Source of the DNA: Desulfonatronum thioautotrophicum
GTDB lineage: Bacteria; Desulfobacterota; Desulfovibrionia; Desulfovibrionales; Desulfonatronaceae
Assembly (NCBI RefSeq): GCF_000934745.1
Contig: NZ_JYNO01000012.1
Location: 91,501 to 155,500, forward strand
Direction of reading: 5' to 3'
DNA: 64,000 bases
Shown: piece after piece, positions 62,217 to 64,000 of the stretch
Position numbering within the stretch: the first letter of the stretch is position 1
Layout of the letters: each line of letters starts with the position of its first letter
The notes under the pieces: model-generated
The model's database searches: none
Told to the model about the DNA's origin: nothing
The model's input: the letters and a program-made list of their open reading frames with translations, nothing else
Made by a program: the position numbers and the translations under genes

Positions 62217-63365
62217 ATGACGAGTGATTGGAGGATTCACCGGCAGCGGGTATTGGCCAAGGCCAAACGCGTGCTGATCAAAGTCGGCAGTGCCGTACTG
62301 ACTTCTGAACAGGGCCTGGATCTGCGAGTGGTTTCGCGCTTGGCCGATCAGATGTCATCCCTGCATGACCGGGGGCTGGATTTAATTTTGGTTTCGTCCG
62401 GAGCCGTGGCTGCTGGAAGGCGGGTGATTACCCATTTGTGCATGGATGGCCATTTGCCCGAAAAACAGGCCGCTGCGGCCATTGGGCAGAGCCGTTTGAT
62501 GCACGCCTATGACGAGGCGTTCGAACGATTCGGGAAGGTCACCGCCCAGATCTTGCTGACCAAGGACGATCTGCGCAGCAGAACGCGTTTTCTGAATGCG
62601 CGACACACCTTCCAGACGCTGCTGGCCTGGAGGGCCATTCCTATTGTGAATGAAAACGACTCCGTAGCTGTCCAGGAATTGAAGTTTGGCGACAATGACA
62701 GCCTGGCCAGCTTGTTGTTGAATATGGTCGAAGCAGATCTATTTATCAATTTAACCTCCGCAATGGGTGTTTTCGAAGACAATCCGGACGAAAACACCGA
62801 AGCTCGATGCCTGGAGTGCATTCCTGATATCCTTACATTGGAACCCTCGACGTTGTGCCGGGGAAAAACCGGAACAGGATCCGGAGGCATGTACAGCAAA
62901 CTTTTGGCCGCCAAACGGGCAGCGCAACTGGGCGTTCCGACCTTGATCGTTTCCGGCAGGGAAAAGTTTTCCCTGGAAAAGGTATTTGATGGGGAGATGT
63001 TGGGAACCTGGGTCATGCCTCAGGAGAAAAGCATTTCCCGACGTAAATTCTGGATGGCCTACAACCAGGAACCTGATGGAGAGATCTGGGTGGATTCGGG
63101 AGCCGCCAATGCCTTGCGACGGGGAGGAAAAAGTCTCTTGCCCGCCGGTATCAGCCATGTCGAAGGCAACTTCGGGGTCGGGGCCTTGGTTCGGATTATG
63201 GACTCCGAAGGACAAGCGCTCGGTGTAGGCTTGTCCAACTACAAAGCGGTGGAGCTGAAGCGGATAATGGGACGAAAAAGTGCTGAAATATCTCAAATTT
63301 TGGGACAATGCCTTTACTCCGAGGCGGTCCATCGAGACAATATGCTCATGAATGTCGCGACGTGA
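62217..63365 (+). CDS. proB: Glutamate 5-kinase
   Basis: 382 residues. An amino acid kinase domain (VLIKVGSAVLTSEQGLD; LVSSGAVAAGRRV; NENDSVAVQELKFGDNDSLASL; GTGSGGMYSKLLAAKRA) plus a C-terminal PUA domain (WVDSGAANALRRGGKSLLPAGI...VRIMDSEGQALGVGLSNY). First step of proline synthesis from glutamate. The start MTSDWRIH follows AAAGGGAAG; an ATG seven codons earlier is less likely. proA is not adjacent; in many genomes obg and rpmA precede it, but here the tRNA does. Confidence 0.95.
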   Translation: MTSDWRIHRQRVLAKAKRVLIKVGSAVLTSEQGLDLRVVSRLADQMSSLHDRGLDLILVSSGAVAAGRRVITHLCMDGHLPEKQAAAAIGQSRLMHAYDEAFERFGKVTAQILLTKDDLRSRTRFLNARHTFQTLLAWRAIPIVNENDSVAVQELKFGDNDSLASLLLNMVEADLFINLTSAMGVFEDNPDENTEARCLECIPDILTLEPSTLCRGKTGTGSGGMYSKLLAAKRAAQLGVPTLIVSGREKFSLEKVFDGEMLGTWVMPQEKSISRRKFWMAYNQEPDGEIWVDSGAANALRRGGKSLLPAGISHVEGNFGVGALVRIMDSEGQALGVGLSNYKAVELKRIMGRKSAEISQILGQCLYSEAVHRDNMLMNVAT

Positions 63366-63726
63366 GTTGGCTTTTTGGGGATGTGGATGGCCTAGATGGT
63401 GTTGTCCAACTATCATAATTTCTTAGACTTTTCTGTTTGTTTTTTCCTTTATCTATTTTTCTTGCTGAGTGTCTCGACTGAGTTCTTTCGAGCTCATTAA
63501 ATCTAAGTACTTGTTTTATTATAGGTAAATTTTTTCTTTATTTTCTTGAAATTATTTGTTGACAGGTGAGGGGTGGTTCTATAGAACCTGCCTCTTCGCC
63601 GCGAGCGCCGGGAGATGAGACGCGAAACGGTGATTGAGTTCTTTGACAATGAAATAGCGAGGGGGAAGAGAAGATGTGGATTAATGCCATGTTTTCATTT
63701 TAATGATTATTCTTTTTGCTTATTTT
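63366..63726. promoter_or_regulatory. rrn operon upstream and leader region
   Basis: AT-rich stretch at 63410-63550 like an UP element, then TTGACA at 63559-63564 and TATAGA at 63580-63585 (15-bp spacing, somewhat short) as a candidate rRNA promoter. The block around GAGTTCTTTGACAATGAAATA at 63635-63655 is a boxA-like antitermination or processing leader found before 16S genes. No protein gene here. Confidence 0.55.

Positions 63727-64000
<274 letters not shown>

Overview
The window reads as chromosomal DNA of a sulfate-reducing bacterium of the Desulfovibrionales (Desulfobacterota). The grounds are a dsrC gene with both C-terminal cysteines, the siroheme-dependent (Ahb) heme pathway with zinc-type hemB, rubrerythrin, ThyX in place of ThyA, Trk potassium uptake genes, and a 16S rRNA gene whose first 274 bases enter at the right edge. 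The genus cannot be fixed from this fragment.

Layout. 1-2460: trkA (cut by the left edge) and trkH. 2693-8153 (minus): heme operon ahbC - Uma2 - MNT/HEPN pair - hemB - orphan antitoxin - ahbD - ahbA-like, with accessory genes threaded between the pathway genes. 8395-12120: DUF4079-like membrane protein, a two-RCK K+ channel, psd and pssA. 12578-17802: leucine genes leuA-leuC-(Uma2)-leuD-leuB, running into a YihY/BrkB membrane protein fused to a cyclic-nucleotide-binding domain. 19133-27662 is a plastic accessory zone: palindromic repeats, a decayed second copy of the leuB 3' end and of the yihY gene, two MNT/HEPN modules, a 663-residue membrane protein, an integron-like cassette carrying a PIN toxin pair, 77-bp direct repeats, and a CI-type repressor.

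28211-36752 is a metabolic cluster: a glutamine synthetase/gamma-glutamylmethylamide synthetase-like enzyme, glutamate synthase split into three chains (as in N-methylglutamate synthase), five redox genes resembling dye-linked amino acid dehydrogenases (2Fe-2S protein, FAD/NAD protein, ferredoxin, BFD-type 2Fe-2S protein, FAD amine dehydrogenase), and RidA. Together they look able to put an amine or ammonium onto glutamate and oxidise a resulting (N-alkyl) amino acid anaerobically. The substrate is unknown.

36829-48232: rubrerythrin, cheR, a tRNA Gly-Cys-Gly cluster, a methyltransferase - YcaO/TPR pair next to dsrC, a large TPR protein with a CCHC zinc knuckle and C-terminal membrane anchors, a MoaE-like protein, a glycosyltransferase, and a GspE-N/CheX-like plus TPR pair. 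48414-63365 is mostly housekeeping: galE, dapB, gmhB, a CNNM transporter-like protein, a CgeB-type glycosyltransferase, rlmE, the yebC-ruvC-ruvA-ruvB-thyX run, larC, a CBS protein, trmN6, tRNA-Ala and proB. The rrn leader and 16S rRNA start close the window.

The main themes are: (i) toxin-antitoxin-like genes inserted inside biosynthetic operons without breaking them; (ii) a recent leuB-yihY duplication now decaying; (iii) a single integron-type cassette with complementary core sites but no visible integrase; (iv) several families of short inverted-repeat elements. No CRISPR array, rearrangement hotspot with transposase, or prophage was seen.
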